This document shows positions 35,501 through 43,133 of a stretch of DNA of 64,000 nt, piece by piece. This DNA is from Streptomyces akebiae (GTDB taxonomy: Bacteria > Actinomycetota > Actinomycetes > Streptomycetales > Streptomycetaceae). The notes below the pieces were generated by a model. It made no database searches. It saw only the letters and a program-made list of their open reading frames with translations, and was not told the origin of the DNA. Location of the stretch: contig NZ_CP080647.1 in assembly GCF_019599145.1 (NCBI RefSeq), forward strand, positions 9,672,001 to 9,736,000, written 5' to 3'. A program made the position numbers and the translations under genes. Every line of letters begins with the position of its first letter. Within the stretch, counting starts at the first letter, position 1.

Positions 35501-38500
35501 GCGGCGATGTGCTGTCCGACACCGCCACCGTCTACGACAACCCCTCGGCCACCGCATGGTCCGCGACCCAGACCCCCACCAAGGGGGCGGCTACCTGGAC
35601 CGGCCGCGCCACGGGGTACGGAACCATGGCGGGTGCGGACGGGCTGCGCGCGGCCTCGGGCTGGCAGAGGATCACGGCCACCACGTACGACACCCTCGGC
35701 CGCCCCGTCGGCGTCACCGACGCCGCCGGAGAGACCACCAACACCGCCTACACCCCGGTCTCCGCGGGCCCCCTGACGAAGACGATCGTCACCAACCCCA
35801 TGACCCACAAGGTCACCAGCTTCCTGGACCACCGGCACGGCCAGCCTCTGCGGGTGTACGACGCAAACCTGAAGAAGACCGAGACCACCTACGACGCCCT
35901 CGGCCGACTGACGGCGGTCTGGGAACCCAACCGGAACAAGGCCGCCGGCTACAGCGCGAACACCACGTTCAAGTACCGGATCAGCAGCAGTGAACCGTCC
36001 TGGGTGTCCACTTCGAAGCTGAAGAAGGACGGCGAGACGTACAACACGGGCTACGAGCTGTACGACTCGATGATGCGCCCGCTGCAGACCCAGACCCCCA
36101 CCCCGCTCGGCGGCCGGGTGCTCACCGACACCCGCTACGACACCCGCGGCCTGGCCCATGAGACGTACGAGGACATCTTCGACAGCACCACGACCCCCGA
36201 CGGCACCTACACGCGCGAGGAGTACGGCGAGGCACCCCGGCAGATCGAGACGGCCTACGACGGCGCGGAGCGGATCACGACCAGCACCCTTCACTCGTAC
36301 GGGGTGAAGAAGTGGTCGACCACCACCAGTTACACCGGTGACTCCACCGCCACCACCGCCGTCCAGGGCGGCTCGGCGACCCGCACCATCGTCGACGCCC
36401 GCGAACGGACCGTCGAGACCCGCGAGTACGCGGGCGCCAGCCCGGCCGACCCGCAGTTCGGCGGCGGCTCGGGCACCGCCTCGTACACCTCCACCACGTT
36501 CCAGTACACACTCGACGACCAACAGTCCCAGGTCACCGGCCCCGACGGCGCCACATGGTCGTACGGCTACGACCTGTTCGGCCGCAAGACCAGCGCCGAC
36601 GACCCGGACAAGGGTCTGACCGAGCTGGAGTACGACAGTCTCGACCGGCTCATCAGCACCACCGACTCCTTCGGCCGCGCCGTCCTCTCCGGATACGACG
36701 CGATCGGCCGGGTCACCGGCACCTGGACCGGTTCGAAGACCGACGCGAACCAACTGACCGCCCTTACCTACGACTCCTTGCTCAAGGGCCTGCCCGACGC
36801 GAGCACCCGCTACGTCGGCGGCAAGACCGGCAAGGCGTACACGAGGACCGTCACCGCCTACGACAGCCTGTCCCGGCCCACCGCCACCGAGCTGTCCCTG
36901 CCGGGCTCCGACCCGCTCGTCGCGGCGGGCGCACCGGCCACCCTCGAATTCGAGAACAACTACAACATCGACGGCACGCTGCAGAACAGCAAGGAGCCCG
37001 CGCTCGGCGGACTGCCCTCCGAGATCGTCGACTACGGCTACACCGGCACCGGCCAGGTCAGCTCCATAGGAGGCAGCACCGGCTACCTCCTGCACGCCGA
37101 CTACTCCGCCCTCGGACAGGCCCGGCAGCTCGTGATCGGCACCGCGAACACCGAGGAACACAAGAAGGCGTACGTCACCAACACCTGGGAGGAGGGGACC
37201 GGGCGGCTCCTGGGCAGCCATGTCACGGACCAGACCCACCCGTACAAGCTGCAGAACCTCGCCTACACCTACGATCAGGCGGGCAACGTCACCTCCGTCG
37301 CCGACACCAGCACGCTGGGCGGCACCGCACCGGCGGAGACCCAGTGCTTCGCCCACGACGGGCACCGGCGCCTGACCGAGGCATGGACACCCGCCTCGCA
37401 GAAGTGCTCCGACGCCCGCAGCGCGAGCAGCCTGGGCGGCCGGTCCGCGTACTGGACCAGCTACGGCTACAACGACGCCGGTCAGCGCACCAAGGAGACC
37501 GAACACACCTCCACCGGCGACACCACCACGACCTACTGCTACGAGAAGGCGGACCAGCCCCACGCCCTGACCGGCACCAGCACGAAGGCCGACTGCACCG
37601 CCCCCGACCGGTCCTACGAGTTCGACAGCACCGGCAACACCACCAGCCGGCCGGACGGCACCGCCACCCAGGACCTCGACTGGTCCGACGAGGGCAGGCT
37701 GGCGACCCTGACCGAGAGCGGCAAGACGACCGACTACCTGTACGGGGCCGACGGCACGCTCCTGATCCGTTCCACGGAGGGCGGCGAGCGCGTCCTGTAC
37801 GTGGGGGCCACCGAACTGCACCTGCGAGCGGACGGCAGCACGTGGGCCCAGCGCCACTACGGCTCGGGCAGCCTGACCGTCGCCGTCCGCTCCAACGAGA
37901 GCGGCGCCGACGAACTCAGCTACCTCGTCACCGACCAGCACGGCACGGCCACCCTCGCCATCGACGCCACGAACCAGGAGTTCTCCCGGCGCTACACGAC
38001 CCCCTTCGGCGCACCGAGAGGCGACACCACCGGGGCCGCCTGGCCCGACGACAAGGGGTTCCTCGGCAAGACCACCGATACCGGCACCGGTCTCACCCAT
38101 GTCGACGCCCGCCAGTACGACCCCGAGCTCGGCCAGTTCATCAGCGTCGACCCGCTTCTGCAGACCGGTGTGGGGCAGACCCTCAACGGCTACAGCTACG
38201 CCGTCCAGAATCCGTCGACCCTCGCCGACCCGTCCGGTCTCGGCGTGCCCGAGTGCAGGGAGCCGCAGAAGTACGGCATCACGTGCCGGGGCGGCATTCC
38301 GGTCAGTAGCGGCAAGAAGAAGACCACCAGCAGCGGTGGTGAGGGCCCCGTCCGGGCCTGCCGCTGCGGAGGACGGCCCACACTCGTCAAGGGCATGAAG
38401 CCCACCGGACTCGGCGGCATCCCGGGCCGCCGCAACATCACCCTGCCGTCGACACCGCCTCCCACGGGCTGGCTCAAGGTCGTACCTCCGCCCAACCCCG

Positions 38501-39021
38501 GCCCCAAGCCGAAGGCCGAGGCCAACAAGAACTGGTTCGAGAAGGCAACCGGCTGGCTGCCCTCCTGGGAGGACGTCAAGGACGGCTACGACTACGTCAT
38601 GTCGTACAGCAGTACCTCGGGCCTGTGCGTGAGCGGCAGCGCGATGTTCGGTGCGGGAGCGGAGTACTCCGGATGCTTCATGCGGGTGGGCGACGAATAC
38701 GCCTTCGCCTGGGTCGAGGAGGACCAATCGGGTGGGGAAGCCTCCATCGGTGTCACCGCCGGTCTGGTCTGGAGCAACGCGGACTCGATCGACCAGGTCA
38801 GAGGCGAGTCGGCAGGTATCGGCGGAAGCGCCGGCCCCTTCTCGCTGAGCCACCGCGGAACTTTCGGAACCAGGAACAGCCGCGGTGACATCGTCCACAG
38901 TGTGACGACATCTGCCGGCGCTTTCGGCGGCCTCGGCGGCAATTTCGGTGCCGGAAACACCAGGATTGCCAGTGCGGGGACAGTATTCGGAGAAGTGGGG
39001 GATTTCCTGAAGTTCTGGTAG
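32548..39021 (+). CDS. Secreted RHS/YD-repeat polymorphic toxin-like protein
   Basis: A giant protein of about 2157 aa. It has a signal peptide (IVAALALALVVPTGLTPVAQA region), a Lys/Ala-rich segment, an SpvB-like N-part (SLSYDSGSVDGRIATTNNQG), and dozens of YD repeats such as TTYDTLGRPVGVTDAAGE. The RHS core ends at about residue 1897 with TPFGAPRG, YDPELGQFISVDPLL, GYSYAVQNPSTLADPSG. The last 260 residues form a different, Gly-rich tip (GLCVSGSAMFGAGAEYSGCF, GVTAGLVWSNADSID), the place where RHS toxins carry their effector. No known nuclease or deaminase motif is seen; the alternating small/hydrophobic pattern suggests a membrane-active domain. An upstream in-frame ATG (17 codons earlier) is possible. 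Confidence 0.92.
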   Translation: MTFGIGTSERVRGGRRRRVGAIVAALALALVVPTGLTPVAQAADKGLGRPDVPEQQASKVRQVDGPGAKKARAKVAKEKKADAERARRARAEQQSAWPQQGDVVLDLDTGKSAQAKPGGLPVTLAPADGKQGVEDGTTARITVLGQKAAQQAGITGVLLTAEADHAGRAEIAVDYSGFASAVGGGWSSRLRLVRLPACVLDTPEKAACRTATPIASDNDVADRTVTASVPLTATGEGFSTQLARAAATADATVFAVTAADPGAGESPSGAGDYSATELSESSSWTAGDNSGSFTWNHDFNVPSAAAGPEPELSLSYDSGSVDGRIATTNNQGSAVGEGFGLSESYIERGYGSCDDDGHEDVFDHCWKYDNAQLVLNGKSTRLVKVSGTWESTWRLENDDASIVTRSTDADNGDDNGEHWTVITGDGTKYVFGLNKLAGAADQRTNSTWTVPVFGDDSGDPGYGNGDAFADRAVTQAWRWNLDYVEDTQGNASTYWYAKETNHYKKNKATTANASYTRGGYLKEIKYGLRKGALFTDDADAKVTFSHAERCTASDCSSLTKDTAKNWPDVPFDALCTDGDDDCLANGPSFFSRKRLTGIDTFSWDAAAGAYDPVDSWDLTQEYLDGGDIGDTSDHVLTLKSIKRTGKAGDTAIALNPISFTYQWRENRVDGTDDILPLTRPRISTVTSETGSITTVTLSSPECVRSEVLGAAEDTNTRSCYPKYWNINGASEASVDWFHKYRVEAVVVSDPAGHNDAVEYAYDYSGAAWHHTDDPFTPKAERTWSGWRGYRQVTVHTGAVETTRSKTVSLYFQGMHGDKKKDGTTRSVSLAPLSSPSIGVASVTDSDQYSGMRREHVTYDGSTPITVEVNDPWSKETARQSAPSDAADHVARFVRMGKSTTHAYLTAAKTWRARALTTTYDDHGMPVTVDDSGEVGKGGDQTCTRTWYARNADAGISDLVSRSRTVGQSCSVADTSLNLPANSRTRGDVLSDTATVYDNPSATAWSATQTPTKGAATWTGRATGYGTMAGADGLRAASGWQRITATTYDTLGRPVGVTDAAGETTNTAYTPVSAGPLTKTIVTNPMTHKVTSFLDHRHGQPLRVYDANLKKTETTYDALGRLTAVWEPNRNKAAGYSANTTFKYRISSSEPSWVSTSKLKKDGETYNTGYELYDSMMRPLQTQTPTPLGGRVLTDTRYDTRGLAHETYEDIFDSTTTPDGTYTREEYGEAPRQIETAYDGAERITTSTLHSYGVKKWSTTTSYTGDSTATTAVQGGSATRTIVDARERTVETREYAGASPADPQFGGGSGTASYTSTTFQYTLDDQQSQVTGPDGATWSYGYDLFGRKTSADDPDKGLTELEYDSLDRLISTTDSFGRAVLSGYDAIGRVTGTWTGSKTDANQLTALTYDSLLKGLPDASTRYVGGKTGKAYTRTVTAYDSLSRPTATELSLPGSDPLVAAGAPATLEFENNYNIDGTLQNSKEPALGGLPSEIVDYGYTGTGQVSSIGGSTGYLLHADYSALGQARQLVIGTANTEEHKKAYVTNTWEEGTGRLLGSHVTDQTHPYKLQNLAYTYDQAGNVTSVADTSTLGGTAPAETQCFAHDGHRRLTEAWTPASQKCSDARSASSLGGRSAYWTSYGYNDAGQRTKETEHTSTGDTTTTYCYEKADQPHALTGTSTKADCTAPDRSYEFDSTGNTTSRPDGTATQDLDWSDEGRLATLTESGKTTDYLYGADGTLLIRSTEGGERVLYVGATELHLRADGSTWAQRHYGSGSLTVAVRSNESGADELSYLVTDQHGTATLAIDATNQEFSRRYTTPFGAPRGDTTGAAWPDDKGFLGKTTDTGTGLTHVDARQYDPELGQFISVDPLLQTGVGQTLNGYSYAVQNPSTLADPSGLGVPECREPQKYGITCRGGIPVSSGKKKTTSSGGEGPVRACRCGGRPTLVKGMKPTGLGGIPGRRNITLPSTPPPTGWLKVVPPPNPGPKPKAEANKNWFEKATGWLPSWEDVKDGYDYVMSYSSTSGLCVSGSAMFGAGAEYSGCFMRVGDEYAFAWVEEDQSGGEASIGVTAGLVWSNADSIDQVRGESAGIGGSAGPFSLSHRGTFGTRNSRGDIVHSVTTSAGAFGGLGGNFGAGNTRIASAGTVFGEVGDFLKFW

Positions 39022-39028
39022 AAACGTG

Positions 39029-39063
39029 CTGCCGCGCCGCTGTTGTAGACTGCGGCGCGGCAG
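39029..39063 (+). terminator. Stem-loop after the RHS gene
   Basis: Perfect 12-base arms CTGCCGCGCCGC and GCGGCGCGGCAG with an 11-base loop lie eight bases after the stop codon. It separates the RHS gene from the small downstream genes. Confidence 0.82.
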
Positions 39064-39102
39064 TCTCAGTACATTTACTCACTTCGCACCGCTGGAGAGG
39101 CA

Positions 39103-39363
39103 ATGCCGGGAAGCATGATATTTGCAGCTGGCCCCGAGGGGGCTATGGGCTTCCTTTATCTGGCGTGGAAGGGAATTCTAGGAATTCTCGGATTCTGCAT
39201 CGCCCTCAACATTCGCGACGCCGCCTATCGGATCTACGAGTTCTTCACCAGTCGCGGGCCATTCGCCCCCGGCCCAGGCTTCAGCCCGCTCGTCATCAGG
39301 ATCGTCGGGGCACTCATAGGCGCCGTTTCGACCTGGTCGTTCGTGAGCGGTCTGACGTCATAG
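39103..39363 (+). CDS. Small membrane protein, candidate RHS immunity protein 1
   Basis: An 86-residue protein with two membrane helices (FLYLAWKGILGILGFCIAL and VIRIVGALIGAVSTWSFVSG) separated by a loop RIYEFFTSRGPFAPGPGF. The ATG follows GGAGAGG. The first 200 bases have clearly lower GC than the RHS gene, a common sign of imported toxin-tip/immunity cassettes. It resembles the next gene in topology and in the RLYxFF-loop-R-hydrophobic layout. Position directly after a variable RHS tip supports immunity; this is inference, and no family was recognised. Confidence 0.6.
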   Translation: MPGSMIFAAGPEGAMGFLYLAWKGILGILGFCIALNIRDAAYRIYEFFTSRGPFAPGPGFSPLVIRIVGALIGAVSTWSFVSGLTS

Positions 39364-39488
39364 CGGTGACGTGGTCAGGTCGGGTTGCCGCCTGGTGGAA
39401 GCGGTCCGGACGGCCTCCGGCTGGACCGACGTGAGCAGGTCGTGGAGTGGCGCTTGGGTCAACCGGTGAGATTGAGGAAGGTGCCGAG

Positions 39489-39695
39489 ATGCTCGGGTTG
39501 ATCTTCGGAAGCGTTTTGATCGTCCTCGGCGCCTGTCTCATCGGGGACTTCGGGAGAGTCGCCAGTCGCCTCTACACCTTTTTCGCCGATTTCATGAGTC
39601 CTGGACGCGCCACTGCCGGGACCTTCCGGCTGGCGGGGATCTTTGCGGTCCTGGTGGGAGTTGGCTGGGGCGCGACTTCGTGCCCGCTCGGGTAG
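39489..39695 (+). CDS. Small membrane protein, candidate RHS immunity protein 2
   Basis: A 68-residue protein starting MLGLIFGSVLIVLGACLIGD, with a second helix FRLAGIFAVLVGVGWGA. The loop SRLYTFFADFMSPGRATAG aligns with YRIYEFFTSRGPFAPGPG of the preceding small protein, so the two look like diverged paralogues. The ATG was chosen for the strong GAGGAAGG seven bases upstream; the frame opens 14 codons earlier without a good start. Two related candidate immunity genes after one RHS tip are typical of toxin-tip turnover. Function is inferred. Confidence 0.55.
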   Translation: MLGLIFGSVLIVLGACLIGDFGRVASRLYTFFADFMSPGRATAGTFRLAGIFAVLVGVGWGATSCPLG

Positions 39696-39801
39696 CGGCT
39701 CGGACAGTGGGGAGAGGAATGCCGCGACATTCTGCGGCGCGCCTCGCTTTAGGTCTGCGCTATGTGGTGGCCTTTCGGGGACGCCCGGCACCGCCGAATT
39801 C

Positions 39802-40047
39802 CCCGAACCGCCGTCTCCTGCGCTGCCCCTGGGTTTGGGCGCGCACGGTGACGCCGGGCCGCGGCCCTGCCAGGTGGGGTTCGCACAGGGCGAGCAGTTG
39901 CTGCTGCACACCGACGGTGTCACCGAGGCGCGGGACGAGGACGGGCACTTCTATCCGCTCGCCGAGCGGGCCGCTCTGCTCAAGGACCCTGACGCGCATG
40001 CCGCGCTCGTCGCGCTGCGCCGCGATGTGCAAGCGCGAGGGCACGGA
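39802..40047 (+). pseudogene. C-terminal fragment of a SpoIIE-type PP2C phosphatase
   Basis: The frame reads ALPLGLGAHGDAGPRPCQVG then FAQGEQLLLHTDGVTEARDE and DGHFYPLAERAALL, which is the conserved Gly-Asp-x-LLLYTDGVTEARD region of SpoIIE phosphatases that regulate anti-sigma pathways. The upstream catalytic half is absent or out of frame (a NAGHPAP-like stretch can be seen in another frame), and the end after RRDVQARGHG lacks the usual DDxAVL motif. It is a remnant. Confidence 0.7.
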
Positions 40048-40429
40048 AACGGCGCACTTCCCAGCCTGGGCTGCCGGCGGGCCGGTTCGCGATGTCCGTG
40101 TGCGGCGCCCACGGCAGGTAGGTTTGGACGGCCGTACAGCTCCTGCTTGTGGCCGCCTACGCAGACAGCGGCGCGGACGGGGTCCTCTGCCGACGGAGAC
40201 GACCCGCCGTGCTCAGGTGGACTGCGAGTTCGTGCCCGCCATGCCGGACAGCCTCGGCAGGGCGCGGCACGGAATCCCGGTTTCCGTTCGGGGGCGGCTC
40301 CGCCTTGCCGGTCACCTCAATAGGCATCCTGCCTGCGATGCGGGCCATGTGTCCGTGGCCGGCTGTATGGCGGCGTGCCTGACACTCGTTCATGTATACA
40401 CACACAAGCATGAGTTGTACGCTGCAAAG
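40048..40429. other. Intergenic stretch before the first winged-helix/hydrolase gene
   Basis: No convincing gene is seen. A TATACA hexamer lies about 31 bases before the downstream GTG in a short AT-rich patch, and could be the -10 element of that gene. Confidence 0.4.
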
Positions 40430-41665
40430 GTGAAGGGGGACAAGTATCACTTCGGTGATTACGAGCTGGACACGGCTCGGCACCAGCTCCGGCGGGCCGG
40501 CGAACCGGTCCACGTCGAGCCCCGGGCCCTGGACTTGCTGCGACATCTGGTCGAGCACCGTGACCGCGTGGTGCCGAAGAACGAGCTGCTCGACGAGGTG
40601 TGGGGGGACCGTTTCGTCAGCGAGGCCGCGCTTACCACGGCGCTGCGGACCGCGCGGCTGGCCGTGGATGACACCGGCAGCCGACAACAGGTGATCCGTA
40701 CGGTGCACCGGCGGGGATACCAGTTTGTGGCTGCGGCGATGGTCATCGGGGCGGGGGCGCCACCCGACGACCCCGGCGGCGAGGCCGGTGTGCAGCTGGC
40801 GGCGGCCGGAGGGCCGCTCGGCGCCGATCGTCAGACCATCCGGTTCTGCCGGGCCGGTGACGGAACGCGCATCGCCTATGCCGCCGTCGGCTCGGGCCCG
40901 CCCCTGCTCAAGGCGGCCAACTGGATGTCCCATCTCGACCTGGAGTGGACGACTCCGGTGTGGTCGCACTGGCTGAGAGGGCTCGCCCGCAACCGTCGGC
41001 TGATCCGCTACGACGAGCGCGGGTGCGGTCTCTCCGACTGGGTGGTGCCCGGCTTCACGTTCGAGGACTGGGTCGACGACCTGGAGACCGTGGTCGAAGC
41101 CGCGGGGCTCGACAGGTTCCCTCTGCTCGGGGTGTCGCAGGGCGGGGCGGTGGCGGTCGCTTATGCCGTACGCCATCCTGAGCGGGTCAGCCGGCTGATC
41201 CTCGCCGGGGCTTACGCCCGAGGGAGGCAGGTTCGGGCTCGAAGCGAGACCGAGGGTGCCGAGGCAGCCCTCGATCTGGATGTGGCCCGGGTGGGATGGA
41301 TCCACCAGGACCCCAAATTTCTTCGGGTCTTCGCCTCTCAGTTCCTGCCCGACGGCACACCGGAGGACTGGGACGAGTTCACGACCTTCCAGCGACAGAC
41401 GACCTCGCCCTCCAACGGGGTCCGTTTCCTAGAGGAGTTCGCCCGGATCGACGTGTCCGACATCGCCCACAGGGTGGCCTGTCCGACACTGATCCTCCAC
41501 TCCCGGGACGACGAGCGGGTGCCGGTCTCGCAGGCCAATGAGCTGGCCGCTCTCATACCCGACAGCCGACTGGTCCTGCTCAAAAGCCGCAGTCACCTGC
41601 TCACCGCGTTCGAACCGGCCTGGGACGAGTTCCTGTCACACATCGACGCCTTCCTGACCGAGTGA
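40430..41665 (+). CDS. Fusion of OmpR/SARP-type winged helix with alpha/beta hydrolase, copy 1
   Basis: A 411-residue protein. Residues about 1-105 form a Trans_reg_C winged helix (FGDYELDTARHQLRRAGEPV, RALDLLRHLVEHRDRVVPKN, VIRTVHRRGYQFVA). A short linker leads to an alpha/beta hydrolase (about 140-411) with the nucleophile elbow GVSQGGAVAVAYA, the acid region HSRDDERVP and the catalytic His in SRSHLLTAF. It may be a regulator sensing or cleaving a small ester, thioester or lactone ligand. The GTG was chosen to match the start of the paralogue further right, which is encoded on the opposite strand. Candidate DNA targets are the nearby 11-bp repeats. Confidence 0.83.
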   Translation: MKGDKYHFGDYELDTARHQLRRAGEPVHVEPRALDLLRHLVEHRDRVVPKNELLDEVWGDRFVSEAALTTALRTARLAVDDTGSRQQVIRTVHRRGYQFVAAAMVIGAGAPPDDPGGEAGVQLAAAGGPLGADRQTIRFCRAGDGTRIAYAAVGSGPPLLKAANWMSHLDLEWTTPVWSHWLRGLARNRRLIRYDERGCGLSDWVVPGFTFEDWVDDLETVVEAAGLDRFPLLGVSQGGAVAVAYAVRHPERVSRLILAGAYARGRQVRARSETEGAEAALDLDVARVGWIHQDPKFLRVFASQFLPDGTPEDWDEFTTFQRQTTSPSNGVRFLEEFARIDVSDIAHRVACPTLILHSRDDERVPVSQANELAALIPDSRLVLLKSRSHLLTAFEPAWDEFLSHIDAFLTE

Positions 41666-42019
41666 GTCGCGTGGCCTCGTAATCCGGCAGCCGAAGTGCC
41701 GCCGGGCCGCTGTCAGCACCCGACGGCCGTGACCGTGTCATCAGCGACTCGGGCCGACGAAGGCGGTCCTGGTGACCTGGCGCGCGGGGCGGGCCTGGGC
41801 TGCCCCCAGAGCTGCTCGACCTGATTCCCCGGGCGGGCCCGCGCCGGCCCACATGCGGGCTGCTCGATCTCCGGCTGTCTGCTCGTGGACTCAAGGGCGC
41901 GGCTTGCAGCGCGCGAAGCGAACGTCCCGGCAGCCGCACCTACCCCGTTGGCGTCCGGTTCGCCGGACGTGGTGCTCACAGGCCTCCCGTCAATCCGGCT
42001 CGCTCATTGAGAGAGGCAC
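41666..42019. other. Intergenic stretch without recognised genes
   Basis: Between the first winged-helix/hydrolase gene and the CCTCAG array no conserved protein is visible on either strand. Confidence 0.4.
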
Positions 42020-42079
42020 CCTCAGTCCGTCCTCAGCCCACCCTCAGACGAGCCTCAGACCTCCACCAAGTCTTGGCCC
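42020..42079 (+). promoter_or_regulatory. SARP-like operator: four CCTCAG repeats at 11-bp spacing plus conserved block
   Basis: CCTCAG occurs four times with exactly five bases between copies, that is one copy per helical turn. It is followed by ACCTCCACCAAGTCTTGG and then CCC. The same layout with three repeats and a similar block is found upstream of the Vps62/pore-like gene. The array lies about 130 bases before the secreted-protein start. SARP and OmpR-type winged helices bind 11-bp-spaced direct repeats. Confidence 0.8.
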
Positions 42080-42186
42080 CCGGTGAACGCGATGCTTGAG
42101 CGGTGCTGGGCCAAGGAGCAGTGATGGGGCATTTCCGCCCGGCACTCACCGCAGACACGGAAAAACACACGAGAGAAGGACAGAAG

Positions 42187-42651
42187 ATGCGAATCGACAA
42201 CACCAGGACGTCCGGCCGGGCCCGGACTCGCCGGGGGCTGGCGCTGCTGATCGCGACGGGGGCCGGGCTGGGCTCCCTGCTGCTGGGAACGCTTCCGGCG
42301 CAGGCCAACGACACCACCAAGACGGTGGCGGCGGACGGCCAGTCGATCACGTTCGCCACGAGCGACAGCAGCCGGGGCGTCAGCGGCAGTGTCACCTTCG
42401 TGGTCAAGTCGGACGGCAACTGGTCGATCGCGGGAAGCGGGCGCAACTCGCACCTGCTCGTCCGCACCTTCCACTGGACCTGTGACCTGACGTGGGACGC
42501 GGCGAAGGTGACGCACTCGACTGGCAAGAAGGCCGTACCCGGCAAGAAGACCCGCAGCATCAGCTCGGCGGCGTTCGACCCCGCCGTCCAGGCGGACTTC
42601 ACCGACATCGCCGCCCGGGGCAGGGCCGATTGCGACATCGTCATCGGCTAG
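42187..42651 (+). CDS. Small secreted protein, unknown family, under the CCTCAG array
   Basis: A 154-residue protein with a clear Sec signal (RRGLALLIATGAGLGSLLLG, cleavage after AQA). The mature part of about 110 residues is beta-rich, with GQSITFATSDSSRGVSGSVT, KSDGNWSIAGSGRNS and two cysteines in HWTCDLTW and RADCDIVIG that could form a disulphide. No family was recognised. The ATG was chosen for GAAGGACAGAAG just upstream; another in-frame ATG 21 codons earlier exists. A strong terminator follows. It is a predicted target of the winged-helix/hydrolase proteins. Confidence 0.75.
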   Translation: MRIDNTRTSGRARTRRGLALLIATGAGLGSLLLGTLPAQANDTTKTVAADGQSITFATSDSSRGVSGSVTFVVKSDGNWSIAGSGRNSHLLVRTFHWTCDLTWDAAKVTHSTGKKAVPGKKTRSISSAAFDPAVQADFTDIAARGRADCDIVIG

Positions 42652-42881
42652 CCGCACACCGTTCGCACAGGCCGGCACGTCTGCCCGCCAAGACCATCGG
42701 CTTCCGTGAAGCCGTCCGCCTCACGGACGTCGGATCAGAACACCACGGTGGAACCCGGGCGCGTGATCACCCCAAGCCATGGCGACCTGCAGGTCGCCCA
42801 CACCACGCGGTGGCGCGTGAACCAGTTCACACGTGACCATTCACGTCATCGAGATCGAGCAATAGACGCCCTCTGACGGGC
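42652..42881. other. Intergenic stretch after the secreted protein
   Basis: No gene is recognised here; the strong terminator begins at its right end. Confidence 0.35.
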
Positions 42882-42924
42882 GGCAGGGGCCCACCGGCCG
42901 ATGTAGCGCCGGTGGGCCCCTGCC
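42882..42924. terminator. Strong bidirectional stem-loop
   Basis: A perfect 17-base stem (GGCAGGGGCCCACCGGC and its complement) with a 9-base loop lies between the secreted-protein gene and the convergent winged-helix/hydrolase gene. The 200 bases between it and that gene hold nothing recognised. Confidence 0.9.
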
Positions 42925-43133
42925 CGTAGTTCATCTCCATCCGGAGCTGCCGCGATGGAACCGGACTGGCCGCGGCGGCACCGGTGTGTCTTGCGGGAGC
43001 CTCGCCTCCTCGCCCCGGCGGCATGGCCACGGACTGTGTGCGACCGAGGCACCCCCCGGCGTTGCGGACCGCCTCCGGACGGGTCGCCGCACCGCGGCGC
43101 GCTCCCGTCGCTGCGGGCGTTCCGTCCGCCGGG

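Noticed and set aside
35029..38898. Very long open frame (about 1289 codons) antisense to the RHS gene
   Set aside because: It mirrors the codon pattern of the RHS gene and has no conserved motifs; high GC makes long antisense frames common.
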